Notes: a model not told the origin generated them from the letters alone. A stretch of DNA of 64,000 bases from Gammaproteobacteria bacterium (GCA_025355165.1 JANYAD010000172.1:44277-108276); one strand, 5' to 3'; positions 8,235 through 17,974 are shown, numbered from the stretch's first letter. Translations and numbers: made by a program.

Positions 8235-9641
8235 ATGCCAGGATGGGTATTCTTTGCGGCCTTGATCGCCGCGACGCCGATATGGGCCGCCTCGGCTCCG
8301 CCGCTGCCGCCCCCGGCTGATCTGCAGCTCGCCCGCGACATGCTGAAGAGCCTGGTGGAAATCAACACCACGCACGTGCACGGCAGCACGGAGGCCGCGA
8401 AAGCCATCCAAGGCTGGCTGCTGAGCGCCGGATTCTCGGCCGGCGATGTGGTGTTCGTCACGCCCGACGATCATCCCGCCAGCGGCAACGTCGTGGTTCG
8501 CTACCGCGGCAAACACGCGAGCGCGCCGGTCTTGTTTCTGGGTCATTTGGATGTGGTGGAGGCCAATCCCGAGGATTGGTCGATGGACCCCTTCAAGCTC
8601 ACTCAACGAGACGGCTGGTTCTACGGCCGTGGCACGATCGACATGAAGGACGGCGATGCGGCGCTTTCCGAGTCGCTGATCCGTTTGAAGCGCGAGAAGT
8701 TCGTCCCGGATCGAGATGTCATCGTCGCCTTCACCGCGGACGAAGAAGCCGGCGGCGAGGCCAACGGTCCGGCGTTTCTGCTCAAGGAACATCGCAACTT
8801 GATCGATGCCGCTTGGGTCGTCAATCTGGATGGCGGCGGCGGCGGCACCAAGAACGGGGCGCGGCAATTTTTCGAACTCGGCACCAGCGAGAAAAGCTAC
8901 GTGACCTTTACGCTTGAGACCACCAGCCCCGGCGGACATGGTTCGCTGCCCGGCCCCGACAACGCCATTTATCGATTGGCGGCCGGACTCGGCAAGGTGG
9001 CTGCCTTCAAGTTCCCCGTGGCGCTGACGGTGACCACTCGGGCGAGTTTTGAAATGTTCGGTGCGCTGGAGAGCGGAGCGGTTGCGGCCGATATGCACGG
9101 CGTCGCACAAACGCCGCCCGACCTCGCTGCGGCGGAGCGTCTCAGTGAAAACGTCCGTTTCAACGCGCAGCTGCGCACCACCTGCGTCGCCACCCTGATT
9201 TCCGGCGGACATGCGCAGAACGCGCTACCGCAACGCGCCAGAGCCACCATTCAGTGCCGAATGTTGCCCGCAGACACGGCCGAGCATGTGCAGGCCCTGC
9301 TCATCGCTGCGCTCGCCGATCCCGCCATCCAGGTGAGCCTGGACGCTGCGCCGATTGTGAGTCCGGAATCCTCTCCAACGCCCCAAATCATGAACAAAAC
9401 GGCACGGCTTGTGCATTCGATGTGGCCCGATGTCCCGATCATTCCCACCATGGCGTCAGGGTTCAGCGACGACCGGCAGACCCGCAATGCGGGCATGCCG
9501 AGCTACGACATCAACGGTGTATGGATGGACGTCGATGAAAATCGCGCGCATGGACGCGATGAACGGATTGGGGTGCAAGCTTTCGACGAGAGCGTTGAAT
9601 TCACGTATCGGCTTATCAAGGCCATGAGCAGTGCCAAGTGA
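8235..9641 (+). CDS. Secreted M20/M28-like zinc metallopeptidase
   Basis: A 468-residue protein. The ATG at 8235, 8 nt after 'GGGAG', begins a signal peptide ending 'PIWAASAP'; the longer track ORF starts in the leader. M20 family metal-site motifs are visible: 'GHLDVV' (first His), 'GTIDMKDG' (bridging Asp), 'DEEAGG' (general base and ligand Glu pair), and a Gly-rich 'VNLDGGGGG'. A dimerisation-type lid follows ('SPGGHGSLP'). M20 enzymes of this length trim dipeptides or acylated amino acids, and here in the periplasm. It is monocistronic, with the divergent lipocalin-like gene upstream. Confidence 0.88.
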   Translation: MPGWVFFAALIAATPIWAASAPPLPPPADLQLARDMLKSLVEINTTHVHGSTEAAKAIQGWLLSAGFSAGDVVFVTPDDHPASGNVVVRYRGKHASAPVLFLGHLDVVEANPEDWSMDPFKLTQRDGWFYGRGTIDMKDGDAALSESLIRLKREKFVPDRDVIVAFTADEEAGGEANGPAFLLKEHRNLIDAAWVVNLDGGGGGTKNGARQFFELGTSEKSYVTFTLETTSPGGHGSLPGPDNAIYRLAAGLGKVAAFKFPVALTVTTRASFEMFGALESGAVAADMHGVAQTPPDLAAAERLSENVRFNAQLRTTCVATLISGGHAQNALPQRARATIQCRMLPADTAEHVQALLIAALADPAIQVSLDAAPIVSPESSPTPQIMNKTARLVHSMWPDVPIIPTMASGFSDDRQTRNAGMPSYDINGVWMDVDENRAHGRDERIGVQAFDESVEFTYRLIKAMSSAK

Positions 9642-10144
9642 ATCGCGAGACAGCATAGCCGCCCGCGCGGAGCGTATTGCCGCCACGGCCCGGGGGGCGT
9701 GGAAACGAAATTGATTGACGGCGTCTTTCTTGAGCCGCGGCGGCAGCGCTCTCGCGTAGGCGATTCTCAGAACCGATTGCGCAACGGATAAGAGCCCCGC
9801 ATAGGCGCGAAGCGGCCGCCAACGGTGCCGGTGTGTTGCTCCTGGGCGGTTATCCTAAGTTGATCGAACCGTTGAAAGCGTCCGTTGGGCGAAAAGTGCA
9901 GTAAGGCGCATGCTGCTACGCACAGATTAGGGCAAGTGGGGCAAAGCAACTGCGCTAGCTGACGACAGATTATCTTTCGCGCGGCAGCCACAATTCTGCG
10001 GCCTACCCATCATGCTGCGAATCTAAGGCAGGGGCGGCGGGTTTGAAAATTTTGCAGGGAGTACGCGCCTTCAGATCCGGTAAAATTGTGGCTCAAGATT
10101 TTGTCCAATCTGAATGATGGCGACCTGCCGATAGGAATTACTCG
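9642..10144. other. Intergenic region, about 500 bp
   Basis: No credible gene: the track ORFs here are short, Arg/Cys-rich and lack ribosome-binding sites. The last 80 bp should contain the promoter of the hybrid kinase. A 'GGTAAAATT' box at about 10079 is repeated as 'GGTAAAATT' at about 13119 just before the MscS-like gene, and may be a shared -10-type element. Confidence 0.4.
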
Positions 10145-13033
10145 ATGTCTGCAAAACACCCCGACCTGGCGGAATCGCCGCTGCCCCGCGCTTCCCACGC
10201 TTTCCTAGAGGGTGGCGGGGAAATGGGTGCATTGATTCGTGCCCATGATTGGCAAGCCACCTCGATCGGGCCGCCGGAGCGCTGGCCGGAACCGCTGCGT
10301 ACCGTGGCGGGCCTTCTCTTGAATTCGGCCCAACCTATGTACATCTGGTGGGGGCCGCAGCTTTTGTGCTTCTACAATGACGCCTATCGACAATCAATCG
10401 GACCTGAGCGCCACCCCGGCTCGCTTGGCCAACCCGGGCGAGAGGTGTGGGCGGAGATTTGGCCCATCATCGGCCCGCAAATTGATCAGGTGATGTCCGG
10501 CAGAGGCGCCACCTCGCATAAAAATGCGTTGGTGCCCATCACTCGCCATGGCCGACTCGAACAGGTGTTCTGGACTTACACCTACAACCCGATTTTCGAT
10601 CTCCACTCGAAATCGGGCGTCGGCGGAGTACTGGTCATCTGCCAAGAAACTACGGAGCAAGTCCTTTCAAGCCAGCTCGCAGCGGCGCAGCTGCAGGAGC
10701 TTGCAGCACTTTTTCAACAAGCCCCGATCTTCATGGCCGTACTCAAGGGCCCGGAACATCGGTTCGAACTCAGTAACCCGAGTTACGCTCAGCTGGTTGG
10801 CCATCGCGAGCATCTGGGTTTCACGGTGGCTGAAGCAGTGCCTGAATCCGTCTCTCAGGGGTATGTTAAGTTGTTGGATCAGGTGTACCGAAGCGGCGAA
10901 CCTTTCACCGCGACGGGTAAGAAACTTGCCCTTGCCATCAGCCTCGAGGGCCCGCTGGTGGAGCGGTACGTGGATTTTGTTTATCAACCCATTAGAGACA
11001 CGGGCGGCGCTGTCACAGGGATCTTCGTCGTGGGTGTCGATGCCACGGACCGATACGATGCGGATGCGGCGCTGCGCACCAGCGAGGAGCAGCTGCGCCT
11101 CGCAACGGATGCCGCAGAGATTGGTCTGTGGGACCTCGATTTGCTCACTGATACGCTTTACTGGCCGCCCCGAGTCAAGGCCATGTTTGGGATCTCTCCG
11201 AATCTCCCGGTTTCCATGGCCGACTATTACGAAGGGGTGCATCCGGAGGATTGGGAAGCCACGACCGCCGCCTTTCGTGCCTCGATCGATGCGCAGGAGC
11301 GAGCGCTTTACGATGTGGAATACCGCACGGTTGGTAAAGAAGACCGGGTTGTTCGCTGGGTTGCGGCCAAGGGACGTGGCGTCTTTGAAGGCGAGCGCTG
11401 CGTGCGGGTTATCGGAACCGCCATCGATATCACGGCTCGCAAAGCGGCCGAAGCGGAGCTGCGAGAGCTCAATGAGCGCTTGGAAAACCGCGTGGCGCAG
11501 GCGCTGGCCGAGAGAAAAATTCTCGTCGATATCGTCGAGGCCACCGATACGCTCGTTCAAGTCCTCGATTTGGATTATCGCTTTCTTGCGGTCAACCGAG
11601 CGTGTGCGGATGAGTTCGCGCGAGTTTACGGCGTGCGTCCCAATCTGGGTGACAGCATCCTCGAGCTGTTGCAGGATCGCCCCGGACAGCAGGTCGCAGT
11701 GAAAGCGCTGTGGAGCCGTGCTCTGGCCGGCGAACAGTTCACCGCAGTGGAAGAGTTGGGCGATGCAAATTTGGATCGGCGCCACTACGAAATGAAATTC
11801 AATTCGCTTCGCGATCGCAGCGGCAGGCTGATCGGGGCATTTCAGTTCGTCTATGACGTCACCGAGCGGCTTAGAGATCAGGCGCGGCTCGCAGAGGCAG
11901 AGAAGCATGTGCGGCAGTCGCAAAAAATCGATGCCATCGGACAATTGACCGGGGGCGTTGCGCATGACTTCAACAACCTGCTGATGGTGATCTCCGGGGG
12001 CTTGAGCATATTGAGGCGCCCTGGCGAGCCTGCGCGTAAAGAAAGAATCATGGCGCAGATGGGCCAGGCTGCGACCCGCGGTGCATCTTTAAGCCGACAG
12101 TTGCTGGCTTTCGCCAGGCGCCAGCCGTTGAATCCCGAGCCGGTGAATGTGCGCCAGCAGGTCGATGCCATGCGCGAGCTGCTCGATCGAACGCTGCGAG
12201 GCGATGTGCAAGTAAGGACAGAACTCGCGCCGGATTTATGGCCCATCAGGGTTGACCCGGCGGAGCTGGAGCTGGTCATATTGAATTTGTGCGTGAACTC
12301 GCGCGATGCGATGCCCAATGGAGGGGTGATCACCATTGGCGGCAAGAACGCGCCGGCGATCACCGAAGCGGGGTTGCAGGGCGATTTCGTGCTGCTCACC
12401 GTCGCCGATACGGGAACCGGAATGTCCGCGCAAGTGCTGTCGCGGATTTTCGAGCCGTTCTTCACCACCAAGGAAATCGGCAAGGGCTCGGGGCTGGGCC
12501 TGCCGCAAGTGTACGGGTTTGCCCAGCAATCCGGTGGCATGGTCAAGGTGCACAGCGAGGTGGGCGGTGGCACCACGGTTTCGATGTGGCTGCCGCGCTC
12601 TGAGGTCGCGCCAAGGCCTGTCGAGGAGGACACCGATCTTGACAGCACCAGTCGGCGCAGGGCACTCAAGGGTTCGATCCTTCTGGTTGAGGACGACGAT
12701 GAGGTCGCGGCGCTGGTCACCGAGATGCTGATCGAATTAGGCTATCGAACCACGCGCGTCGCCAGTGCTCAGGCGGCGCTCGGGGCTTTGGCGGATGATC
12801 GGGAAATCGATATCGTATTCTCGGATGTGATGATGCCGGGACCCATGAACGGCCTTGAACTCGCGCATGAGATCAGACGCCGGCGTCCGGGACTGCCTGT
12901 GTTGATGACCACAGGATATGCCGGTGCGGATATAAAGAAGACCCAAGGTGAGCACGTTGAGGTCTTATCGAAACCGTATGAACTGTCAGACTTAGATGCC
13001 GCGTTACATTCGGCTATGGCGCGCAAGATCTAG
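10145..13033 (+). CDS. Hybrid sensor histidine kinase/response regulator with PAS domains
   Basis: A 962-residue soluble kinase. A conserved N-terminal sensor (about 25-180, 'WPEPLRTVAG', 'MYIWWGP') is followed by three PAS-like modules (about 190-305, 310-440 and 455-580). HisKA has the phosphorylatable His near 607 in 'VAHDFNNLL'. HATPase_c has 'NSRDAMPNGG', 'DTGTGMS' and 'GSGLGLPQVYGF'. A C-terminal receiver domain (about 850-960) has its phospho-acceptor Asp near 892 in 'FSDVMMPG'. There are no membrane helices, so the input is cytosolic. No separate response regulator lies beside it. The kinase class with HDFNN is common in alphaproteobacteria and some gammaproteobacteria. The next gene, an MscS channel, is about 100 bp downstream with its own likely promoter. 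Confidence 0.93.
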   Translation: MSAKHPDLAESPLPRASHAFLEGGGEMGALIRAHDWQATSIGPPERWPEPLRTVAGLLLNSAQPMYIWWGPQLLCFYNDAYRQSIGPERHPGSLGQPGREVWAEIWPIIGPQIDQVMSGRGATSHKNALVPITRHGRLEQVFWTYTYNPIFDLHSKSGVGGVLVICQETTEQVLSSQLAAAQLQELAALFQQAPIFMAVLKGPEHRFELSNPSYAQLVGHREHLGFTVAEAVPESVSQGYVKLLDQVYRSGEPFTATGKKLALAISLEGPLVERYVDFVYQPIRDTGGAVTGIFVVGVDATDRYDADAALRTSEEQLRLATDAAEIGLWDLDLLTDTLYWPPRVKAMFGISPNLPVSMADYYEGVHPEDWEATTAAFRASIDAQERALYDVEYRTVGKEDRVVRWVAAKGRGVFEGERCVRVIGTAIDITARKAAEAELRELNERLENRVAQALAERKILVDIVEATDTLVQVLDLDYRFLAVNRACADEFARVYGVRPNLGDSILELLQDRPGQQVAVKALWSRALAGEQFTAVEELGDANLDRRHYEMKFNSLRDRSGRLIGAFQFVYDVTERLRDQARLAEAEKHVRQSQKIDAIGQLTGGVAHDFNNLLMVISGGLSILRRPGEPARKERIMAQMGQAATRGASLSRQLLAFARRQPLNPEPVNVRQQVDAMRELLDRTLRGDVQVRTELAPDLWPIRVDPAELELVILNLCVNSRDAMPNGGVITIGGKNAPAITEAGLQGDFVLLTVADTGTGMSAQVLSRIFEPFFTTKEIGKGSGLGLPQVYGFAQQSGGMVKVHSEVGGGTTVSMWLPRSEVAPRPVEEDTDLDSTSRRRALKGSILLVEDDDEVAALVTEMLIELGYRTTRVASAQAALGALADDREIDIVFSDVMMPGPMNGLELAHEIRRRRPGLPVLMTTGYAGADIKKTQGEHVEVLSKPYELSDLDAALHSAMARKI

Positions 13034-13132
13034 CATAAGCGTTTCGCGCAATTGAAAAAATTACGCGCGAGTGCCGAAATCTGATGACAGGCATTCGCCG
13101 GTCGCGACCAAGATTTTACGGTAAAATTCGGC

Positions 13133-15058
13133 ATGCGCCTCGAAGTTGTATTGATGCTGTTCGCCGGTTTGTATGCCACAGCCGGCGCTAACCCCGTTGA
13201 CTCAAACGTTAAGCCGGCAGCCCGCGCCGCCGATAGCCCCGCAGCTGATCCCAGTCATATCTCGGTGTTGACGCCCGAACAGGTCATCGAAGTCTTGGAC
13301 AAGACCGTCGACTGGTACAGAACGCTTGGTACTCAGCAGCAAAGTGCGACCCGCGCCAGCGATCTCATGATCGTGTACGCCAATAAGCAAGCGGCCGATC
13401 AGGTGGTGAATCTGGCCATTGAGATTGCGCGGGCGAATGCCGAGCTCATTAGCAGTGAAGCCAACGCGGACCAAAGCGCGGACTCCAACTTATCGCAGTC
13501 TTTCGAGCAGCAGCGAAACCGAATGGCGCAGCAACGCGTATCCACGCAAACGGAACTGGATGCCGATCGCAAAAAGCACGGCGCCGCCGCCGGTAAGGCG
13601 AGAAAAGAACTCGAAGCGACGCTCCCGGAGCTTGAGGGCGAACTGGCCATGCTGGACGCCCAAATCAATTTGCTCAACATGATGGCTGAGTCCGTGCATG
13701 AGACCAATCCGAAGGCTGCGAGTGCCAGCGCGCTCAAAGCCCACATCGATGCCATTGCCGCCAGCGTGCCGACCATGACCGTAAACGCGGCCACGCCCGC
13801 GCAGGCCCCTACCTCCGCCTCATCCCCGGCAGGCAGCGCGGCGCAGAGCGCTGCCTCGAAGGAAGGGGTGCGCACGGGGATCTGGGATCTTCTGTCGGAG
13901 GTGTTTCGAGTCCGCGCGAAGCTCAAAGCTATCAATGTCGTCGATGCGCACACGGCTGCACTGGCAGCAACTTATCTGACGATCAGCCGGGCGCCGGAGG
14001 AGCAATTGAAGGCTTATTCGGCGCAAAGCGCGGCGCTTGCGGCGCAAGCGGACAACGCCAGCGAGGCGACACTGATCAGCCTACGCGCCCAATTCGACAA
14101 GTTGGCGTGGGTCTTCAAGCAAACATCCGCCATAGTGCTTCCCTTGAGCAAGGAGTCCGTGCTGCTTAAGCAGTACCGGCATAATTTGGACAATTGGCGC
14201 CAATCCACGCGCCAGGAATACAAGGACGCGCTGCGAGCTCTGGGTGTCCGCCTGAGCATTTTGGGCGCAATGCTCGGCGTCGTTTTCATCCTGGGAGAAA
14301 TTTGGCGCCGGGCCGTGATTCACTATGCGCGCGAACCGCGCCACCGCTACCAGCTGCTGTTGGTGCGGACCATCATTGTGTGGAGCACGGCGCTGATCAT
14401 CATCGCCTTGAGTTTCATCACCGAGATGAGCACCTTCGCCACCTTCGCCGGTTTGCTCAGTGCCGGCGTGGCGGTTGCCATGCAAAGCGTGTTGGTCTCC
14501 ATCGTCGGCTATTTCTTTCTGATCGGAAAATATGGCATTCGGATCGGGGACAGGGTGCAGATCGGCACGGTGGTCGGCGAGGTCATCGATTTGGGTCTGG
14601 TCCGCATGCATCTGATGGAACTCAGCCAGAACGGCCCGCTGGGGCCCACGGGCAGGGTGGTGGCGTTCGCCAATCTCATCGTGTTCCAGTCCTCAGGAGG
14701 ATTGTTCAAGCAGCTTCCGGGAGTGGAACTGTCGTGGCACGAAATAACGGTGACGCTACCCCCGGTCGACGATTATGTCGCTCTGAAGGCGAAGCTCGCC
14801 CAGGCGGTGGAACACGCCTTGCATGCATACCGCGGAGAAATCGAGCGCCAGACCTTGAAGGTGCGTGGCCTGAGCATTTCACAAGGCGCAGTCGAGTCGG
14901 CCGCGCGCATTCAAATGCATATCGTCGAGGGACACATGCAGGCGCAAATCGGCTATCCCGTGCACTCGAAAGACGCCGCGGATATGGACGAACACGTATC
15001 GCAAGCGGTGCTGACTGTTCTGCAGGGGGCCGGCGCCCCCGCTCAAAAAACCTCGTGA
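13133..15058 (+). CDS. MscS-family mechanosensitive channel with long periplasmic domain
   Basis: A 641-residue protein. The signal peptide ends about residue 20, and a large periplasmic coiled-coil region (about 45-190) is followed by an Ala-rich linker. Membrane helices lie at about 375-395, 410-430 and the pore helix at 435-475. The pore helix shows the Gly/Ala-rich MscS pattern 'AGLLSAGVAVAMQSVL', followed by the beta domain 'YGIRIGDRVQIG' and 'GEVIDLGLVRMHLMEL'. It should gate on membrane tension and release solutes during hypo-osmotic shock. The size resembles MscK/MscM-like variants rather than the 286-residue MscS. The oxidoreductase gene follows 31 bp downstream and may be cotranscribed. 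Confidence 0.9.
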   Translation: MRLEVVLMLFAGLYATAGANPVDSNVKPAARAADSPAADPSHISVLTPEQVIEVLDKTVDWYRTLGTQQQSATRASDLMIVYANKQAADQVVNLAIEIARANAELISSEANADQSADSNLSQSFEQQRNRMAQQRVSTQTELDADRKKHGAAAGKARKELEATLPELEGELAMLDAQINLLNMMAESVHETNPKAASASALKAHIDAIAASVPTMTVNAATPAQAPTSASSPAGSAAQSAASKEGVRTGIWDLLSEVFRVRAKLKAINVVDAHTAALAATYLTISRAPEEQLKAYSAQSAALAAQADNASEATLISLRAQFDKLAWVFKQTSAIVLPLSKESVLLKQYRHNLDNWRQSTRQEYKDALRALGVRLSILGAMLGVVFILGEIWRRAVIHYAREPRHRYQLLLVRTIIVWSTALIIIALSFITEMSTFATFAGLLSAGVAVAMQSVLVSIVGYFFLIGKYGIRIGDRVQIGTVVGEVIDLGLVRMHLMELSQNGPLGPTGRVVAFANLIVFQSSGGLFKQLPGVELSWHEITVTLPPVDDYVALKAKLAQAVEHALHAYRGEIERQTLKVRGLSISQGAVESAARIQMHIVEGHMQAQIGYPVHSKDAADMDEHVSQAVLTVLQGAGAPAQKTS

Positions 15059-15089
15059 TCGCACGGCTTATCGGCGCAGGAGAATGGCC

Positions 15090-15950
15090 ATGAATATCGG
15101 CTTTATCGGAATAGGCAGCATGGGCGCCGCGATGGTACCGAACTTGCTCAAGGCAGGTCATCGAGTGAGCGTGTGGAACCGCAACCCTGGCGCGGCCGAG
15201 GCGCTCGCCGGGGTTCGAGTGCTGGCATCGCCACGCCAGGCGTTCGACAACGATGCGGTACTCACCATGCTCGCGGATGATCAGGCGGTGCGCAGTGTGA
15301 TCATCGAATCAGGTGCGCTCGATTCGGCCCGCGCCGGCTGCATCCACGTCATGATGGCGACTATTTCGCTGGGTCTCGTCGATGAGCTGCAAAAACTGCA
15401 CCGCATCTCAAGGGTAGGTTACGTGTCCGCGCCGGTATTCGGCGTGCCGGCCGCGGCAGCCAGGCGCGAGTTGAATATTGTCGCGGCGGGCGATCCCGAG
15501 GCGCTTGCCGCGATTCAGCCCGTGCTCGATGCGCTGGGTCAAAAAACCTGGAACTTAGGGGCCGATCCCATTCGCGCCAACGTCGCGAAGATTGCCGGCA
15601 ACCTGATGCTCGCGCTGGCCATCGAGGCAATGGGCGAAGCCACCGCCTTGACCGAGAGCTACGGTTTGCCGGCGCGCGACTTTCTCGACATCGTCACCAG
15701 CACGTTGTTCGCGAGCCCAGCGTACCAGCGCTATGGAGGCAATATTGCGAGTAAGAACTACGAGCCGGGATTCAAACTTCCCTTGGGCCTCAAGGATGTC
15801 AACCTTGCGCTCGAGGCGGCGAGCATCAAGCACGCTGTGCTGCCGGCGGCGGAGGTCGTGCGCGAGACCATGCAAAAGGGAATCGAGGCGGGATTGGGTT
15901 CGAAGGATTGGTCGGTGCTCGCGCGCGTGGCGCAGGAGCGCGCGGGTTAG
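15090..15950 (+). CDS. NAD(P)-dependent 3-hydroxyisobutyrate dehydrogenase-family oxidoreductase
   Basis: A 286-residue enzyme. Two in-frame ATGs lie at 15084 and 15090. The site 'AGGAG' at 15078-15082 is 1 nt from the first and 7 nt from the second, so I choose 15090. The Rossmann motif 'GFIGIGSMGAAMV' opens the protein. The substrate region includes 'VSAPVFGVPAAA' (the DAPVSGG-like segment), and the catalytic Lys lies in 'RANVAKIAGNLM'. 'FKLPLGLKDVNLALE' is the family cofactor-side motif. Likely acts on beta-hydroxyacids or on succinic-semialdehyde-like substrates (GLYR/GHR relatives). The exact substrate cannot be assigned. Confidence 0.9.
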   Translation: MNIGFIGIGSMGAAMVPNLLKAGHRVSVWNRNPGAAEALAGVRVLASPRQAFDNDAVLTMLADDQAVRSVIIESGALDSARAGCIHVMMATISLGLVDELQKLHRISRVGYVSAPVFGVPAAAARRELNIVAAGDPEALAAIQPVLDALGQKTWNLGADPIRANVAKIAGNLMLALAIEAMGEATALTESYGLPARDFLDIVTSTLFASPAYQRYGGNIASKNYEPGFKLPLGLKDVNLALEAASIKHAVLPAAEVVRETMQKGIEAGLGSKDWSVLARVAQERAG

Positions 15951-16091
15951 GTATTAACTTAGATTAAGACAAAAGCGCTCGGCACCTGCCTTCTTACAAA
16001 GGGGTAAAAAAAGACGACATAAAGCGGGGTGTTTTTGGGTTTTCACGTGGGCGCGGTTATATGACACTGGCCTTGAGTTGTAGGGGGATCC

Positions 16092-16316
16092 ATGGACGAT
16101 GTCATCGAAATATTGCTGGACCTAAAAGATAGAGTCGAGCGTCAAATCCGTCAGCACGAGAGTGGGGGCCTGACCGTTTCCGAACTAGGCTTGGATCCCT
16201 GCGCAGCGAACCGGAAATTCAGTCACATGCTGCACTCGCAATTGATCGATATTAACGAAGCGATCGAACTGGCAAACGCGGCAGCGCCGGCAAGGAATGC
16301 CATGTCGCACAGCTGA
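16092..16316 (+). CDS. Small conserved-looking acidic protein, unknown function
   Basis: A 74-residue protein with a good site 'AGGGGGATCC' before the ATG. It is largely helical and charged ('DLKDRVERQIRQHE'), with no signal peptide or cysteine motif. Its stop overlaps the start of the next gene by one base (TGATG), so the two are probably translationally coupled and may work together. I do not recognise the family. Confidence 0.6.
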   Translation: MDDVIEILLDLKDRVERQIRQHESGGLTVSELGLDPCAANRKFSHMLHSQLIDINEAIELANAAAPARNAMSHS

Positions 16317-16864
16317 TGGTAAGCAACTTAGATCCATTCAACGTCGAGCGTTTTCTGGACGCGCAGGCGCGATTTTACGGTAAGGCTCTGCGCGAGTTGC
16401 GAGCGGGTCGTAAAGAAAGCCACTGGATGTGGTTCATATTTCCTCAACTAGCCGGCCTCGGGCGCAGCGACTCCGCAAAATATTTCGGCATATCCTGTTT
16501 GAGAGAAGCGGAGAGCTATCTTCGCCATCCCATATTGGGAGCGAGACTGCGCGAGATCACCGAAGTGACGACGAGTCTTAATAAAAGCGCAGTAGAGGAC
16601 ATTTTCCCCTATCCGGACGATCGCAAGTTTCATTCTTCGCTGACCCTCTTTGCGATCGCCGGCGAAGAAACCGCGGTGTTCGATAGAGCCTTGATGCAGT
16701 ATTTCCGATCCGAACTGGATGCGGCGACGTTGGATCTTCTCAAGGTCTCCGATCCCCTCTTGCCGCCCACGGTGCTGCCGCTCACGGTCGCTGCAAAAGA
16801 GGATGGCCGGGGAGAGCGAGGCTCACCATGCGGCGGTGCGCTTGATGTCCCGTTGTCTGACTGA
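16316..16864 (+). CDS. DUF1810 family protein
   Basis: A 182-residue protein coupled by a TGATG overlap to the 74-residue gene upstream. DUF1810 hallmarks are present: 'LDPFNVERFLDAQ' at the start, then 'ESHWMWFIFPQLAGLG' and 'YFGISCLREAESYL', then 'FHSSLTLFAIAG' near residue 110. The family is about 140-150 residues; this one has a short Gly/Arg-rich tail beyond it. It is soluble and cytoplasmic. The family has no settled function; it is sometimes linked with ADP-ribose/macro-domain proteins. I make no functional claim. Confidence 0.88.
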   Translation: MVSNLDPFNVERFLDAQARFYGKALRELRAGRKESHWMWFIFPQLAGLGRSDSAKYFGISCLREAESYLRHPILGARLREITEVTTSLNKSAVEDIFPYPDDRKFHSSLTLFAIAGEETAVFDRALMQYFRSELDAATLDLLKVSDPLLPPTVLPLTVAAKEDGRGERGSPCGGALDVPLSD

Positions 16865-16971
16865 GGGTCAGCACCCAGGCTGACAGATACCTTTTGCCGT
16901 TCCAAGCCTAATGCCCCCACGGATTCGGCAGCGTCGTGTTGCCGACCTTAACCCATATCAGGGAGCATTTT

Positions 16972-17523
16972 ATGGCTGGAAAGAACACAGCAGTTTTTGG
17001 CATTTACCCCTCATCGACCGAAGCTGAGCGTGCGGTTGATACGCTCATCGCCGCGGGCTTCTCAAGTTCCGCGATCTCAGTGTTGCTCCCCGATACGCGC
17101 AGCACCAAGGAATTCGCACATCACAAGGATACCAAGGCGCCTGAGGGCACCACGGTCGGTGCGACCACCGGCGGCGTGATCGGCGGGACCTTAGGAGTGT
17201 TGGCGGGCGTAGGCGCTCTTGCCATCCCCGGCATCGGACCCTTTATCGCTGCCGGCCCCATCATGGCGGGCCTCGCGGGCTTGGGTGTGGGCGGCGCCGT
17301 GGGCGGATTGGTAGGCGCGCTCGTAGGAATGGGGATTCCTGAATATGAAGCGAAGCGCTATGAGGGTCGAGTCAAGGATGGCGGAACGCTGCTGTCCGTG
17401 CATGCCGACACCTCCGATCAGATTACCCGAGCCAAAGATGTGCTGAAGCAAACCGGCGCTGAAGACGTCTCCTCGTCAAGCGAGGCCAGTTCGCCGAAGA
17501 CGGGCACGGATTCGATTCGTTAA
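16972..17523 (+). CDS. General stress protein, YflT/DUF1269-like with Gly-rich membrane segment
   Basis: A 183-residue protein. The ATG at 16972 follows 'AGGGAG' and opens 'MAGKNTAVFGIYPS', the usual start of the heat-induced general-stress (YflT-type) N-domain in which a regular alpha/beta fold covers residues 5-50. A long Gly/Ala/Val stretch (about 60-125) reads as two closely spaced hydrophobic helices. The C-terminus 'GGTLLSVHADTSDQITRAKDVL' completes the fold, and a Ser-rich tail follows. It is followed by a hairpin and a BON-domain gene, an arrangement that suggests a stress-response cluster with the response regulator and catalase-like gene downstream. Confidence 0.8.
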   Translation: MAGKNTAVFGIYPSSTEAERAVDTLIAAGFSSSAISVLLPDTRSTKEFAHHKDTKAPEGTTVGATTGGVIGGTLGVLAGVGALAIPGIGPFIAAGPIMAGLAGLGVGGAVGGLVGALVGMGIPEYEAKRYEGRVKDGGTLLSVHADTSDQITRAKDVLKQTGAEDVSSSSEASSPKTGTDSIR

Positions 17524-17531
17524 ACAACCGC

Positions 17532-17562
17532 ACCTTAAGGGGTCTTGCTGGCCCCTTAAGGT
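17532..17562 (+). terminator. Perfect 11-bp hairpin after the stress-protein gene
   Basis: ACCTTAAGGGG pairs perfectly with CCCCTTAAGGT across a 9-nt loop, 8 bp after the stop codon and 28 bp before the next start. There is no T-tract directly after it, so it may act as an intercistronic processing or attenuation element rather than a full stop. Confidence 0.6.
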
Positions 17563-17590
17563 TGCCATCGATTCTTTTAAGAGGTTCTTT

Positions 17591-17974
17591 ATGAAAAGCC
17601 GAACAAAAACCATGCTGGCATTGACGCTATCGCTGGGGCTCGCCGCTGCCGCACAAGCGCAAAGTCCGGCCCCGGATAATACCAAGACCAATGCCAACGC
17701 AACGAATTCGACCGCCAAGTCGAGTACTGCAGATGGTCAGGCCAATGATGCGTCCGACGTGAACTTGACCAAGCAAATCCGCCGGCGGGTGATGGACGAC
17801 AAATCTCTCTCGACCTATGCCCATAATGTCAAGATCGTAGCGGTGAACGGAGCCGTGACGCTCAATGGCGTGGTGCGCGATAGTCGCGAAAAAGATCTCG
17901 TTGCCGCCAAAGCAGAAGAAGTCGCGGGCAAGGGCAAGGTCACCAACCTGCTCAAAGTTGCGCCTCCGAAATAG
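17591..17974 (+). CDS. Secreted BON-domain protein
   Basis: A 127-residue protein with a signal peptide ending 'AAAQAQSPAP', a Thr/Asn/Ala-rich linker (about 28-55), and one BON domain (about 58-125): 'LTKQIRRRVMDDKSLS', 'NVKIVAVNGAVTLNGVV', 'AAKAEEVAGKGKVTNLLKV'. BON proteins such as OsmY bind phospholipid surfaces in the periplasm and are induced by osmotic stress. The site is 'GAGG' 8 nt before the ATG. A strong hairpin follows the stop. It belongs with the stress protein upstream. Confidence 0.9.
   Translation: MKSRTKTMLALTLSLGLAAAAQAQSPAPDNTKTNANATNSTAKSSTADGQANDASDVNLTKQIRRRVMDDKSLSTYAHNVKIVAVNGAVTLNGVVRDSREKDLVAAKAEEVAGKGKVTNLLKVAPPK

Noticed and set aside
8019-9212. 397-codon minus-strand ORF opposite the M20 peptidase
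   Set aside because: Shadow of a clear gene; the real minus-strand gene here starts at 8034.
10679-11965. 432-codon minus-strand ORF inside the hybrid kinase gene
   Set aside because: It is antisense shadow in a high-GC gene; no ribosome site, no domain, and the plus-strand kinase is certain.
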